The notes: generated by a model from the sequence alone, not told the origin. DNA of 34,798 nt from an uncultured Synergistales bacterium (GCA_905233525.1 CAJOEW010000007.1:1-34798); one strand, 5' to 3'. Shown: positions 15,579 through 23,726, numbered from the stretch's first letter. Translations and numbers: made by a program.

Positions 15579-16280
15579 ATGCGTAAAATTTTTTCAAGTC
15601 TAATTTTTTTGATGCTCTTATCACCGTTAAATATGGCTTATGCTCAAATCGAGGCCGATCTGGAAGTTCATAAGATAATCGGCGGTTTATATGCTTTGTC
15701 AGCCGCAGCCGGTATCGAAGGAAATTTAAAGAGCGGTACAAAAAGTTTAAATAAATATTTTTTAAGCGATTTATCAGGCGTTAGAACGACAAGCGTAAAT
15801 CAGGATTTATGGATCGGCGTGCCTGTTGATAAACGCTCTACAGCAAGAAAATTTTTACGCGCTCATGCTGCTGAACTCGGAATAAAAGCAACTCCAGGCG
15901 GCCAGTCATGGATCGGAGATGAATATGCATGGTTAAACGCTTCTGAAATTTTAAGCTCGTTACAGGCCGCAAAAGGTTCAGGAAATGACAGCAGCAAAAT
16001 ATTTTTCACGGCTGATAATGATTTTTGGTGGCTGGCGAATCCGAATATAAATAAAGAGCTTTTACAGACGTTTATAAAAAAATATCCGGCTTCAAGCGCT
16101 CCGGTTTTAAATGCTCCTTCGGACGTTCAATATAAAAGCATTTATGACCAAGTCAAGCCGTCTTCAGTTGAAAAACCTAAAGACATACATTTAGGTACAG
16201 AAAGAAAAGGCAGTTATGATATGGAGATCGGCGACGTAATGTTCACTCCGATTCCGAATGTAACGCGCTATGATTATTAA
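15579..16280 (+). CDS. Secreted protein of unknown function
   Basis: 233 residues with a clear signal peptide (MRKIFSSLIFLMLLSPLNMAYA, cleavage after AYA near residue 22). The mature chain has no transmembrane segment and one region with conserved-looking aromatic residues: W-I-G-V-P-V-D-K-R, then G-G-Q-S-W-I-G-D-E-Y-A-W-L-N. It ends with PIPNVTRYDY. I do not recognise a family. It lies between a PMT-like glycosyltransferase and galE with short gaps (30 and 34 bp), so it may take part in the same surface-glycan or envelope process. SD AGGAGG is 12 nt from ATG 15579. Confidence 0.78.
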   Translation: MRKIFSSLIFLMLLSPLNMAYAQIEADLEVHKIIGGLYALSAAAGIEGNLKSGTKSLNKYFLSDLSGVRTTSVNQDLWIGVPVDKRSTARKFLRAHAAELGIKATPGGQSWIGDEYAWLNASEILSSLQAAKGSGNDSSKIFFTADNDFWWLANPNINKELLQTFIKKYPASSAPVLNAPSDVQYKSIYDQVKPSSVEKPKDIHLGTERKGSYDMEIGDVMFTPIPNVTRYDY

Positions 16281-16314
16281 AAGAAAAATTTTTAACAGGA
16301 GGTAATTTTTTAAT

Positions 16315-17304
16315 ATGTCAGTTTTAATTTGCGGCGGAGCTGGTTATATCGGCTCGCATAATGTGAAAGTCTTTATGAATCACGGAGAAGATGTCGTTGT
16401 AATTGATAATCTTGTTACAGGTCATCGCGCTTCTGTTCCTGATAACGTGAAATTTTATGAGGGTGATATCCGCGACGGTAAAGTGCTCGATAAAATTTTT
16501 ACAGAAAATAAAATCGAAGCCGTTATACATTTTTGCGCGTGTTCACTTGTCGGCGAGAGCGTTGAGAAGCCGTTAAAATATTTCGATAACAACGTGTGGG
16601 GAATGGTCAGCCTTTTAGAAGCCATGCAACGCAATCATATCGATAAAATTATTTTCTCTTCGTCAGCAGCAACATACGGCGAGCCTGAACGTATACCCAT
16701 TCTTGAGACCGATCCTACAAATCCGACAAATCCTTACGGCGAAAGTAAATTGATCATGGAAAAAATGATGAAATGGGTAAATCACAGCGATAAAATCAAT
16801 TATGTTTCACTTCGTTATTTCAATGTTGCAGGAGCTTACAAAGACGGCTCAATCGGTGAAGATCATAGATATGAAACTCACTTAATACCGTTAATTTTGC
16901 AGGTACCGTTAGGAAAACGCGAGCATATAACAGTTTACGGAGATGATTACGACACGAAAGACGGAACTTGTATACGCGATTATGTTCATGTTTGTGATAT
17001 TGCTGAGGCTCATGTTCTTGCATTGAATTATTTACGCAATGGAGGCAAGAGCGATATTTTTAATTTAGGAAGCGGCGATGGATATTCAGTCATGGAAATG
17101 ATCAACGCAGCCAGAAAAGTTACAGGCCATGCTATTCCGGTAGAAATAGGAGCAAGAAGAGCCGGCGATCCTGCAAGATTGGTAGCTGACAGCGCAAAAG
17201 CACGTAAAATTTTAAATTGGTCGCCTGAATATGTAACGATGGAAGATATTATCGCTACTGCCTGGAAATGGCACACAGCACACCCTCAAGGATATAAGGA
17301 CTAA
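16315..17304 (+). CDS. galE: UDP-glucose 4-epimerase GalE
   Basis: Interconverts UDP-glucose and UDP-galactose (some relatives also the N-acetyl forms), supplying sugars for surface glycans. 329 residues, the normal length. NAD-binding glycine motif GGAGYIGSHN at residues 5-14, then VVVIDNLVTGHRASVP. The short-chain dehydrogenase catalytic set is present: S-S-A-A-T-Y-G-E with the catalytic Ser/Thr, then NPYGESKLIMEKM with Tyr-x-x-x-Lys. GTCIRDYVHVCDIAEAHVLA and LNLGSGDGYSV-like F-N-L-G-S-G-D-G are typical. SD AGGAGG is 12 nt from ATG 16315. The diguanylate-cyclase-like gene follows after 5 bp. Confidence 0.96.
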   Translation: MSVLICGGAGYIGSHNVKVFMNHGEDVVVIDNLVTGHRASVPDNVKFYEGDIRDGKVLDKIFTENKIEAVIHFCACSLVGESVEKPLKYFDNNVWGMVSLLEAMQRNHIDKIIFSSSAATYGEPERIPILETDPTNPTNPYGESKLIMEKMMKWVNHSDKINYVSLRYFNVAGAYKDGSIGEDHRYETHLIPLILQVPLGKREHITVYGDDYDTKDGTCIRDYVHVCDIAEAHVLALNYLRNGGKSDIFNLGSGDGYSVMEMINAARKVTGHAIPVEIGARRAGDPARLVADSAKARKILNWSPEYVTMEDIIATAWKWHTAHPQGYKD

Positions 17305-17309
17305 AAAAA

Positions 17310-18527
17310 ATGCAGGTCTGGGAAAGAGTTTTAGATAGTATACCTGGCTTATTATGCTGCGTTGTTGATCTGGACGGAATTTTATTATACGCAACTCAAG
17401 GATATAAAGCGATCGCAGCAAGATTATTCGGTCATAAATGCGACATTAGCCAGCCTTATCCTCCCGGCCTGACTGATTTTGATGATGATCTTGCAGAAGC
17501 GATTAACACAGCTTTTTCAAGACATACAACAGCGCTTGAAGTTAAAGAGAATAATAAATCATGGATAATTACAATCGCGCCGTTAAAGCTTGAAAATCAA
17601 GAATCGGCCGGCGTTATTATCCGTATAACTCCAGGAACGGAAATAATTTATAAAGAGCCTGAACCTCAACAAGAACCTGAACAGGCTCCGCAAATTCAAG
17701 AGAATACAATTAAGGAAAAGACAATAAGCGAGCCGGATATTTTAAATTTGATTCCTATGCCTGCAATTTTCGCAAGCGATGATGGAATTTGTTTAGGCGT
17801 TAATAAATTTTCTGAAAGCATTCTAAAAGCTGGCGATCCGATTCAAAATATAATCGATAAAAATTACGGCCATGACTTGAAAAATTTAATTATTAAGCGT
17901 TCAGGCGTGATCGAATGCAAAATCCCTGACATAATACCAGGTGAATACAGACTCGTAAAAATCCATGCCGAAAACTCTGAGCTTAACGGAAAAAATACGG
18001 CGCTTTTAATTTTCGAAGACATAACAGAATTACAACGCGCGCGCGATCAGATTCACAGGCTCATGAAAATGGACACGTCAACAGGTTTTTTAAATCGTCA
18101 GGGCTTGGAACATTTCATCTTGCAAAATATAAGACGGGCGCTTGATAAAAAAATCGTTTTCAGCGTTATCGCAATAGAATTAAGCGGACTCAAAAAAATT
18201 AACGCTGATAAAGGCTATTCTTACGGAGATAAAATAATAAACTCTTTCGCTGAAACTTTACGGAAAGTCATAAAACATAATGACTATATAGCAGGACGCT
18301 GGGGAGGTAATGACTTCATGTTAATAGCTGAATGTCCTCAAACGTCCGCAAAAATTATCGCCGCTGACATTTCAGAAGAGTTCATACCGCCTGAAGATGA
18401 TATTAAATTATTTTTCGGTACCGCTGAATTTGAGACAGAACGCGGAATTGGAGTCCGTGATCTCGTTGCTGCTGCATGGGATAATTTAAACGAAATTAAA
18501 AAAAATTTAGCCGATGAAAAATCCTGA
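17310..18527 (+). CDS. PAS-PAS-GGDEF protein with a degenerate cyclase site
   Basis: 405 residues, cytoplasmic, no membrane helix. PAS-like sensor 1 at about 1-110, a Pro/Glu/Gln-rich linker (about 112-150), PAS-like sensor 2 at about 150-240, then a GGDEF fold (about 250-400). The signature loop reads GGNDF at 332-336, so the catalytic third position is Asn. The first metal motif is IELSG instead of the usual (F/I)-D-(L/I)-D, and the inhibitory site before the loop is K-H-N-D rather than R-x-x-D. Cyclase activity is therefore doubtful; it may act as a GTP/c-di-GMP binding or scaffold protein. It lies 5 bp after galE and overlaps rsmA by 14 bp. Confidence 0.82.
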   Translation: MQVWERVLDSIPGLLCCVVDLDGILLYATQGYKAIAARLFGHKCDISQPYPPGLTDFDDDLAEAINTAFSRHTTALEVKENNKSWIITIAPLKLENQESAGVIIRITPGTEIIYKEPEPQQEPEQAPQIQENTIKEKTISEPDILNLIPMPAIFASDDGICLGVNKFSESILKAGDPIQNIIDKNYGHDLKNLIIKRSGVIECKIPDIIPGEYRLVKIHAENSELNGKNTALLIFEDITELQRARDQIHRLMKMDTSTGFLNRQGLEHFILQNIRRALDKKIVFSVIAIELSGLKKINADKGYSYGDKIINSFAETLRKVIKHNDYIAGRWGGNDFMLIAECPQTSAKIIAADISEEFIPPEDDIKLFFGTAEFETERGIGVRDLVAAAWDNLNEIKKNLADEKS

Positions 18528-19308
18528 CGATTTCCGCGCGCTTAAAAGATACGGTCAAAATTTCCTGATCGATAAAAATATTTTAAGGCTGATTATCTCA
18601 AAGGCCGAACTTAAAATTTCAGATACAGTACTTGAGATCGGCGCAGGCCATGGAATTTTAACACGTGCACTGCTTGAAAACGGAGTAAATTTTTTGCACG
18701 CAGTCGAACTTGATACAAGACTTGAGAATGAATTATTAAAAATTCAGGATCGTTATAATAATTTTAAAATTCATTTCGATGACGCTGTAAAATTCGATTA
18801 TGAAAATTTAAAGCCGTTCCCAAATAAAATTATTGCTAATATCCCGTATAACATTACAACTCCGTTAATATGGCACTTGCTCGAATATGCTGAACACGGT
18901 TTTAATTATCAGCTCTATATGTTACAAAAAGAAGCCGCCGAAAGATTGACAGCTAAACCTAAAACAAAAGCCCGTTATCCTTTAGGAATTACGATCGAAA
19001 TTATGGGCAGCGCTAAAATTATTCACGATGTGCCGCCGGAATGTTTCAGACCTGTTCCAAAAGTGCAGTCGGCTATAACTGAGATCAGGCTCGATAAAAA
19101 TCTTACGCTCGTTAAAAATCCCTTATGGAGCAAATTATTACACACAGGCTTTCAACACAGACGCAAAAATATTTTAAACAACTTGCGCGGCTTCATGAAC
19201 ATTGACGAGAATTTATTATTATCAGCTTCAATACAGCCTAACGCACGCGCTGAAGAATTAACGAGTGAACAATGGATAAAGCTTTTTAATTTTATTGCAG
19301 ATAAATAA
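18514..19308 (+). CDS. rsmA: 16S rRNA (adenine1518-N6/adenine1519-N6)-dimethyltransferase RsmA (KsgA)
   Basis: Dimethylates two adjacent adenines in the 3' hairpin of 16S rRNA late in 30S assembly, using S-adenosylmethionine. 264 residues, the normal size. KRYGQNFLIDKNI near the N-terminus, motif I VLEIGAGHGILTRALL (SAM binding), acidic VELDTRLE, and the N-(I/L)-P-Y catalytic motif NIPYNITTPLI (motif IV). PPECFRPVPKVQSAI is the family's conserved P-x-x-F-x-P-x-P-x-V-x-S region. ATG 18514 lies inside the end of the preceding gene (14-bp overlap), implying coupled translation. There is no classical terminator after it; the structure at 19331-19388 may serve. Confidence 0.96.
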   Translation: MKNPDDFRALKRYGQNFLIDKNILRLIISKAELKISDTVLEIGAGHGILTRALLENGVNFLHAVELDTRLENELLKIQDRYNNFKIHFDDAVKFDYENLKPFPNKIIANIPYNITTPLIWHLLEYAEHGFNYQLYMLQKEAAERLTAKPKTKARYPLGITIEIMGSAKIIHDVPPECFRPVPKVQSAITEIRLDKNLTLVKNPLWSKLLHTGFQHRRKNILNNLRGFMNIDENLLLSASIQPNARAEELTSEQWIKLFNFIADK

Positions 19309-19330
19309 ATCAAATATTCTGATACAAAAT

Positions 19331-19388
19331 AATTAACCTTCCTGCGAAAATGTTATACTAGCCCAAAAACGCAGGGAGGTAATTTTTT
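19331..19388 (+). promoter_or_regulatory. Promoter inside a terminator-like hairpin whose 3' arm is the glycerate kinase SD
   Basis: Left arm 19331-19346 (AATTAACCTTCCTGCG) pairs with right arm 19370-19384 (CGCAGGGAGGTAATT): 15 base pairs with one bulged A and one G-T pair, followed by TTTT (19385-19388). The right arm includes the SD GGGAGG (19374-19379). The 23-base loop holds an extended -10, TGTTATACT (19351-19359). TTAACC (19333-19338) in the left arm is a possible -35. Initiation near 19366 gives RNA with no left arm and a free SD. Transcription coming through from rsmA would form the full hairpin. This is the strongest of three such structures in the window. Confidence 0.6.
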
Positions 19389-19392
19389 CAGC

Positions 19393-20652
19393 ATGAGCAA
19401 TTTAAAAGATGACGCTATCGAAATTATTAACAACGCTATAAAATCCGTATTACCTGAAGGCGCAGTTAAAGAAGCTCTCAATCGCGAAGAATTTAAACAA
19501 CGTATCCAAAAGGGAAAAATAATTATCGCTTCAATCGGTAAGGCTGCATGGAGAATGGCGAAAGCTGCTTCTGAAATTTTAGGCAGTAATTTTACAGGTG
19601 CTGTCGTTACAAAATATGATCACTCAATGGGCGATATTAACGGACTTGAAATATTTGAAGCCGGCCATCCTGTGCTTGATAGTAATACGATAAAAGGCAC
19701 GAAGGCATTATTAAAACACGTTGAAAATTTATCAGCAGATGACACCGTTTTATTTTTGGTATCAGGCGGCGGCTCTGCACTGTTTGAATTACCGGCTGAA
19801 GGCGTTAGCTTAACGGATATGATGAGCGTAACAAATCAGCTTTTAGCCTGCGGAGCTGACATCGTAGAAATTAACACAATCAGAAAACATTTATCAGCAG
19901 TAAAAGGCGGACGCTTTGCAAAATTATGTGAACCGGCTCAAGTTTATATGGTCGTATTGTCTGACGTGTTGGGCGATCGTCTTGACAGCATTGCCTCTGG
20001 TCCTGCATGGCCTGATCGTTCAACGAGTGAAGACGCTTTAAATATCGTTAAAAAATATTCGCTTGACGTTAAACCGGATTTAATGAAAGTGTTATCACAA
20101 GAAACTCCTAAGGATCTCGACAATGTAACGGCTGTAATTACTGGAAGCGTTACGGCGTTGTGTGAAGCTTTTAAAAAATTAGCTCAAGATAAAGGCTACA
20201 CACCATTATTATTAACGACAACAATGACATGTGAAGCACGCGAGGCAGGATCATTTTTAGGATCGATCGCTGCTGAAATTAAAAATTCAAATAATCCGAT
20301 CAAAGCTCCATGCGCAATAATAGCAGGCGGTGAAACAGTTGTACACTTAACAGGTAAAGGTTTGGGAGGCCGTAATCAAGAGCTTGCTTTATCAGCGGCG
20401 CATGTTATTTCAGGTTTGGAAGGTGTCTTAATCGCTTCGCTTGGTTCTGACGGTACAGACGGCCCAACAGATGCAGCAGGAGGTATTGTTGACGGTGAAA
20501 CGGAATCAAAATTAAATGAAGCCGGCATAAATATCAGCGATGTGTTGAAAAATAATGACGCTTATAACGCACTCAAAAAGGTTGACGCGCTTTTAATGAC
20601 AGGTCCGACAGGCACAAATGTTAATGACGCAGCGATAATCTTAATAAAATAA
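19393..20652 (+). CDS. Glycerate 2-kinase (GckA/TtuD, MOFRL type)
   Basis: Phosphorylates D-glycerate, most likely to 2-phosphoglycerate, feeding it into lower glycolysis. 419 residues, the usual length for the class-II glycerate kinase family (DUF4147 plus MOFRL). Motifs: IIASIGKAAWRMAKAA near residue 45, GHPVLDSNTIKGTKALL, FLVSGGGSALFELPAEG, then the MOFRL domain with GGETVVHLTGKGLGGRNQEL and ASLGSDGTDGPTDAAGG. Natural substrates in this family include glycerate and, in some, hydroxypyruvate-derived intermediates. It has its own promoter, is monocistronic, and ends in a strong terminator shared with the convergent ACT-domain gene. SD GGGAGG is 13 nt from ATG. Confidence 0.92.
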   Translation: MSNLKDDAIEIINNAIKSVLPEGAVKEALNREEFKQRIQKGKIIIASIGKAAWRMAKAASEILGSNFTGAVVTKYDHSMGDINGLEIFEAGHPVLDSNTIKGTKALLKHVENLSADDTVLFLVSGGGSALFELPAEGVSLTDMMSVTNQLLACGADIVEINTIRKHLSAVKGGRFAKLCEPAQVYMVVLSDVLGDRLDSIASGPAWPDRSTSEDALNIVKKYSLDVKPDLMKVLSQETPKDLDNVTAVITGSVTALCEAFKKLAQDKGYTPLLLTTTMTCEAREAGSFLGSIAAEIKNSNNPIKAPCAIIAGGETVVHLTGKGLGGRNQELALSAAHVISGLEGVLIASLGSDGTDGPTDAAGGIVDGETESKLNEAGINISDVLKNNDAYNALKKVDALLMTGPTGTNVNDAAIILIK

Positions 20653-20660
20653 TTAGTTTC

Positions 20661-20704
20661 AAAAAAATTTCCCTCGCCGGCTTAAAATCTGGTGAGGGTT
20701 TTTT
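20661..20704. terminator. Bidirectional terminator between glycerate kinase and the ACT-domain gene
   Basis: CCCTCGCCGG (20671-20680) pairs with CTGGTGAGGG (20689-20698): 10 pairs, two of them G-T. TTTTTT follows on the plus side; A-rich sequence (20661-20667) gives U's on the minus side, so both converging genes can use it. Confidence 0.93.
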
Positions 20705-20717
20705 ATGCGCAAATATT

Positions 20718-20987
20718 TTAAATTGTGTACATGGCCTCAAAAATTTCTTCACGCTGAATCTTTACGGATAAATTCATTTCTTCGCCGAGCTGTTCTAATG
20801 AATTCTTAATATCTGCAAATTCCACTGAAGCCCTTTCAATATCAACATACATAACCATCGTAAAATTACCTTTGATGATCGTCTGTGATATGTCAAGAAC
20901 GTTTATATTCAGATCCGCAAGCCTGACACATACCGCCGCAATTATTCCAACACGATCCTGACCTATTACCGTTATGATAGCATTCAT
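20718..20987 (-). CDS. ACT-domain protein (UPF0237 family)
   Basis: 89 residues made of one ACT domain, a small ligand-binding fold that usually senses amino acids. The start NAIITVIGQDRVGIIAAVC and the following LADLNINVLDISQTI carry the typical G-x-D-(R/K)-x-G-(I/L)-(V/I) and N-I-x-x-(I/L)-(D/E)-x-x-Q pattern, and GNFTMVMYVDI is the third strand. Length and motifs match the UPF0237 (YjgC-like) group, for which the target is generally unknown. It is divergent from murJ. Start ATG 20987 has an SD (GGAGGG, 21006-21001) 13 nt away. Confidence 0.85.
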   Translation of the reverse strand: MNAIITVIGQDRVGIIAAVCVRLADLNINVLDISQTIIKGNFTMVMYVDIERASVEFADIKNSLEQLGEEMNLSVKIQREEIFEAMYTI

Positions 20988-21036
20988 GTTTAAAAAAATT
21001 CCCTCCGATGCTTGAAATAAAATTGACCGCGTGAAA

Positions 21037-21045
21037 ATATATCAC
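21037..21045 (-). promoter_or_regulatory. Possible promoter/operator between the ACT-domain gene and murJ
   Basis: On the minus strand TGATATATT reads as an extended -10 for the ACT-domain gene. It overlaps a dyad GTGA-N7-TCAC (21031-21045), which could be a regulator site shared with the divergent murJ. No clear -35 for either gene; TTGACC at 21023-21028 has no well-spaced -10. Confidence 0.35.
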
Positions 21046-21074
21046 ACAAAAATTTTCATAGGAGGCCGATTTAT

Positions 21075-22619
21075 TTGCAGAATAAGCCAAAAAATAACAA
21101 CATGATCAAAAATGCCGTCTTTATGATGGCTGGAACAATGTTAAGCAGAATTTTAGGACTCGCACGCGAAATCGTTACGGCTGCATTTTTTGGAGCTTCA
21201 AGAAATATGGACGCGTTTAATATTGCTTATACGCTTGCAAATTTAGCACGTCAGTTACTAGCGGAAGGAGCATTATCAGCGGCGTTTGTTCCGGTTTTTT
21301 CACAGGCTCTCGAAAAAAATCGCACTCACGCAATTAAATTAGCACGCGGTTGTATGACTGTACTTTTAATTTTATCGTCAGCCGTCGTATTAGCTGGTAT
21401 ATGGCAAGCTCCTGCACTCGTTAAATTTATGGCTCCTGGCTTTGATATTGATACTCAAAATTTAGCAATTGGTCTTACGCGCTTGATGTTCCCTTTTTTG
21501 ATTTTCATATCGCTTGAAGCGTTAACAATGGGTGAATTAAATTCGCTTGGATCGTTTTTTGTGCCGGCGTTATCTCCAGCTTTCAGCAATTTAGTTTTTA
21601 TAATATCGGCTCCGTTCTTCGTGGCTTATTATGGTGTTTACGGATTAGCTTTATCTGTTTTGAGCGGAGGCGCGGCGCATTTTATAACTCAATGGATATG
21701 GGGAATCAGGCTGCACGCATTTTTATATCCGGCTAAACCAAATTTAAAAGATCCTGATTTACGGCGCGTCATGAAATTATTTTTGCCATATGCCGCCGGA
21801 TTGTCATTAAATCAGGTTAATCCGGTTATAAGCAGAATGTTAGGATCGTTTTTGCAGGAAGGAAGCATATCAGTTTTAAATTACTCAAACAGAATATTAC
21901 AATTACCGCTCGGATTATTTGTTATAGCGATCTCACAGGCCGTATTACCGCAATTATCAAAGGCCAAGGCACCAGATGATTTTATAGAAATTTTAAGGCA
22001 GGCAATAAATTTCTCGTTGTTCGTAGTTTTGCCGGCAAGTTTAGGAGTAATTTTAATCTCTGATCAATTCGTTCATTTAATTTTTGTCCGCGGTGAGTTT
22101 AATTTATGGGCATGGAACGCTACGTCATCATGTTTAATTTTCAGTATGTTAGGACTTCCCGGAATGGCCTGCTCTACGGTTGTAATGCGCGCGTTATATG
22201 CAATGTCGATGTCAAAAGCCGCGTTTAACGTTACTTTATTCAGCGTCGTGTCAACGGCTTTATTCTCGTTAATTTTAATATATCCCATGGGTTATAACGG
22301 CCTCGCTCTTGCTCCCGGAATAGCTTTTACGTTATCGAGCCTGTTAGGATTATATTATGTGCGTAAAAAATTGGCGATGAGTTTAAAAATAATTTCGTTG
22401 CGCCGAATTTGTGAATATATTATTGCATTGTCTGTTATATTTATTTCGGTGAGTATATTTAAATTTTTATGGCCGTACGATCCTGCAGGTAAATTATTTA
22501 TAAGGGTATCATGGTGTGCAGGCGTTATAATTTTCAGCGCTGTAACATATTCGATCACGACTTTATTATTAAAATTTAATGAATGGCAATGGCTTAAAAC
22601 AGCGTTCACAAAAAAATAA
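21075..22619 (+). CDS. murJ: Lipid II flippase MurJ
   Basis: Flips lipid-linked peptidoglycan precursor across the inner membrane. 514 residues and about 14 hydrophobic helices, the MurJ/MviN layout. The N-terminal signature is strong: MLSRILGLAREIVTAAFFGA, with the functionally important arginines, then DAFNIAYTLANLARQLLAEG, ALSAAFVPVF and, later, NYSNRILQLPLGLFVIAISQ. The start is TTG 21075, chosen because AGGAGG lies 9 nt upstream and family proteins begin just before M-x-K-N. It is divergent from the ACT-domain gene and convergent with a DapA-family gene, with a shared terminator between. Confidence 0.95.
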   Translation: MQNKPKNNNMIKNAVFMMAGTMLSRILGLAREIVTAAFFGASRNMDAFNIAYTLANLARQLLAEGALSAAFVPVFSQALEKNRTHAIKLARGCMTVLLILSSAVVLAGIWQAPALVKFMAPGFDIDTQNLAIGLTRLMFPFLIFISLEALTMGELNSLGSFFVPALSPAFSNLVFIISAPFFVAYYGVYGLALSVLSGGAAHFITQWIWGIRLHAFLYPAKPNLKDPDLRRVMKLFLPYAAGLSLNQVNPVISRMLGSFLQEGSISVLNYSNRILQLPLGLFVIAISQAVLPQLSKAKAPDDFIEILRQAINFSLFVVLPASLGVILISDQFVHLIFVRGEFNLWAWNATSSCLIFSMLGLPGMACSTVVMRALYAMSMSKAAFNVTLFSVVSTALFSLILIYPMGYNGLALAPGIAFTLSSLLGLYYVRKKLAMSLKIISLRRICEYIIALSVIFISVSIFKFLWPYDPAGKLFIRVSWCAGVIIFSAVTYSITTLLLKFNEWQWLKTAFTKK

Positions 22620-22628
22620 TCAGCTATC

Positions 22629-22673
22629 AAAAAAAATACCTCCCAGCAAAAACGCTAAGGAGGTTTAATTTTA
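22629..22673. terminator. Bidirectional terminator between murJ and the DapA-family gene
   Basis: ACCTCC (22638-22643) pairs with GGAGGT (22659-22664), with an inner AGC/GCT pair set. Runs of A on the left (22629-22636) and T-rich sequence on the right serve the two converging genes. Confidence 0.88.
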
Positions 22674-22689
22674 TCTTAGTGAATGAATT

Positions 22690-23580
22690 TTAAAGCAGTC
22701 CGATCTCTTGTAAAACGGCTTTTAATTTTGCGCGCTGATCATCGTTAAGAGGCTGTATAGGTTCCATGCATTTGCCGACGTTGAAGCCTAACATGTTTAA
22801 ACCTTCTTTGATGACTACCGGGAATGTTCCCATATTGCTGGCGATTCTCAAAGCAGCGAGTTTAAATTGTGCCTCAAGAGCTTCTGCGTATTTACCGGCT
22901 TTGAAATTCTCGTAAATGTCAACAGCAATGCGAGGCGCAATATTTCCGCAGCTTGTTATGGCTCCTGCAGCTCCGTACCATAAACCGGCATATATTAAAG
23001 TGTCACGTCCCATTAAAACATCAAAATCAGGGTTATCGCGCGTGAGTCTGATATATTCTTCAGCGTTGGTCATGTCGCCGGTACTGTCTTTTATTGCGAT
23101 GATGTTCGGAACTTTCGCAAGCTCTTTGATCGTTGCTGGCTCGACTGTTACATTTGTTTTGGGCTTGTTGTTATAAATTACGATCGGCAATGACGTAGCG
23201 TCAGCAACTTTTTTATAATATATCTCTAATTCTTTTTGAGTCTGGCTCACAAATAAAGGTGTTAAGACGCTCAAAGCATCAACTTTACAATCTTCGGCTA
23301 TCTTAGCTAATTCGATTGCGCCCTGCGGTGTAATGTTATTGGCTCCTGCGTAAATGTCCATTTTGCCTTTTACATGAGCTACCGTGAATTCTAATACGTG
23401 TCTGTAAAATCCGTTATCAAACGCGTAAAATTCTCCTGACGTTCCAAACGGGAATACGCCTTTAATTCCGTTGTCCATGAAATAATTTAATAATTTGGTG
23501 TATGAGGCTTCGTTAAAATTTCCGTTCTCATCGACCGGCGTTACAACAGGAATAACTATACCTGACGGCTTGAATGACAT
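22690..23580 (-). CDS. DapA/NanA-family class I aldolase (lyase), substrate uncertain
   Basis: 296 residues, a TIM-barrel Schiff-base enzyme like dihydrodipicolinate synthase and N-acetylneuraminate lyase. GIVIPVVTPVDENGNFN at the start, the G-T-S-G-E pocket (46-50, GTSGEFYAF), Tyr136 in IVIYNNKPKTNV and the catalytic Lys164 in IIAIKDSTGDM. The usual Y-N-x-P-x-R-T of DapA is replaced by Y-N-N-K-P-K-T, and FYAF follows GTSGE, so true DapA function is not certain; an aldolase of 2-oxo sugar acids or similar is possible. ATG 23580 is preferred: GGAGG is 10 nt upstream, and the longer frame to 23652 would contain that SD. It has its own promoter. Confidence 0.85.
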   Translation of the reverse strand: MSFKPSGIVIPVVTPVDENGNFNEASYTKLLNYFMDNGIKGVFPFGTSGEFYAFDNGFYRHVLEFTVAHVKGKMDIYAGANNITPQGAIELAKIAEDCKVDALSVLTPLFVSQTQKELEIYYKKVADATSLPIVIYNNKPKTNVTVEPATIKELAKVPNIIAIKDSTGDMTNAEEYIRLTRDNPDFDVLMGRDTLIYAGLWYGAAGAITSCGNIAPRIAVDIYENFKAGKYAEALEAQFKLAALRIASNMGTFPVVIKEGLNMLGFNVGKCMEPIQPLNDDQRAKLKAVLQEIGLL

Positions 23581-23623
23581 CTTGAAAAATCCTCCCTCTT
23601 GAAATTTAAATAAGCTTAAAAAA

Positions 23624-23652
23624 ATGTTATCAGCGTGTATTAACAGGCGCAA
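23624..23652 (-). promoter_or_regulatory. Likely promoter of the DapA-family gene
   Basis: Minus strand: TTGCGC (23652-23647), 17-base spacer, TAACAT (23629-23624), with TG one base before the -10 box, so it reads TGATAACAT. It lies in the 146-bp divergent region shared with the coiled-coil protein gene. Confidence 0.45.
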
Positions 23653-23673
23653 GAAATTATCCGGCGTTCATTA

Positions 23674-23682
23674 TGTTATAAT
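23674..23682 (+). promoter_or_regulatory. Extended -10 promoter of the coiled-coil/TPR gene
   Basis: TGTTATAAT, identical to the extended -10 at 5338-5346. No good -35 at 17 bp (TTATCC at 23657-23662 is 14 bp away). The predicted leader is about 38 nt and contains SD AGGAGG (23710-23715). Confidence 0.62.
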
Positions 23683-23726
23683 CTGCGAAATCTTTAAGAC
23701 TGCGTAAATAGGAGGATCTTTTTTAA

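Noticed and set aside
23584-23720. Inverted repeat between the SDs of the DapA-family and coiled-coil genes
   Set aside because: It arises simply because two divergent genes have the same SD and T-rich spacer; neither transcript contains both arms.
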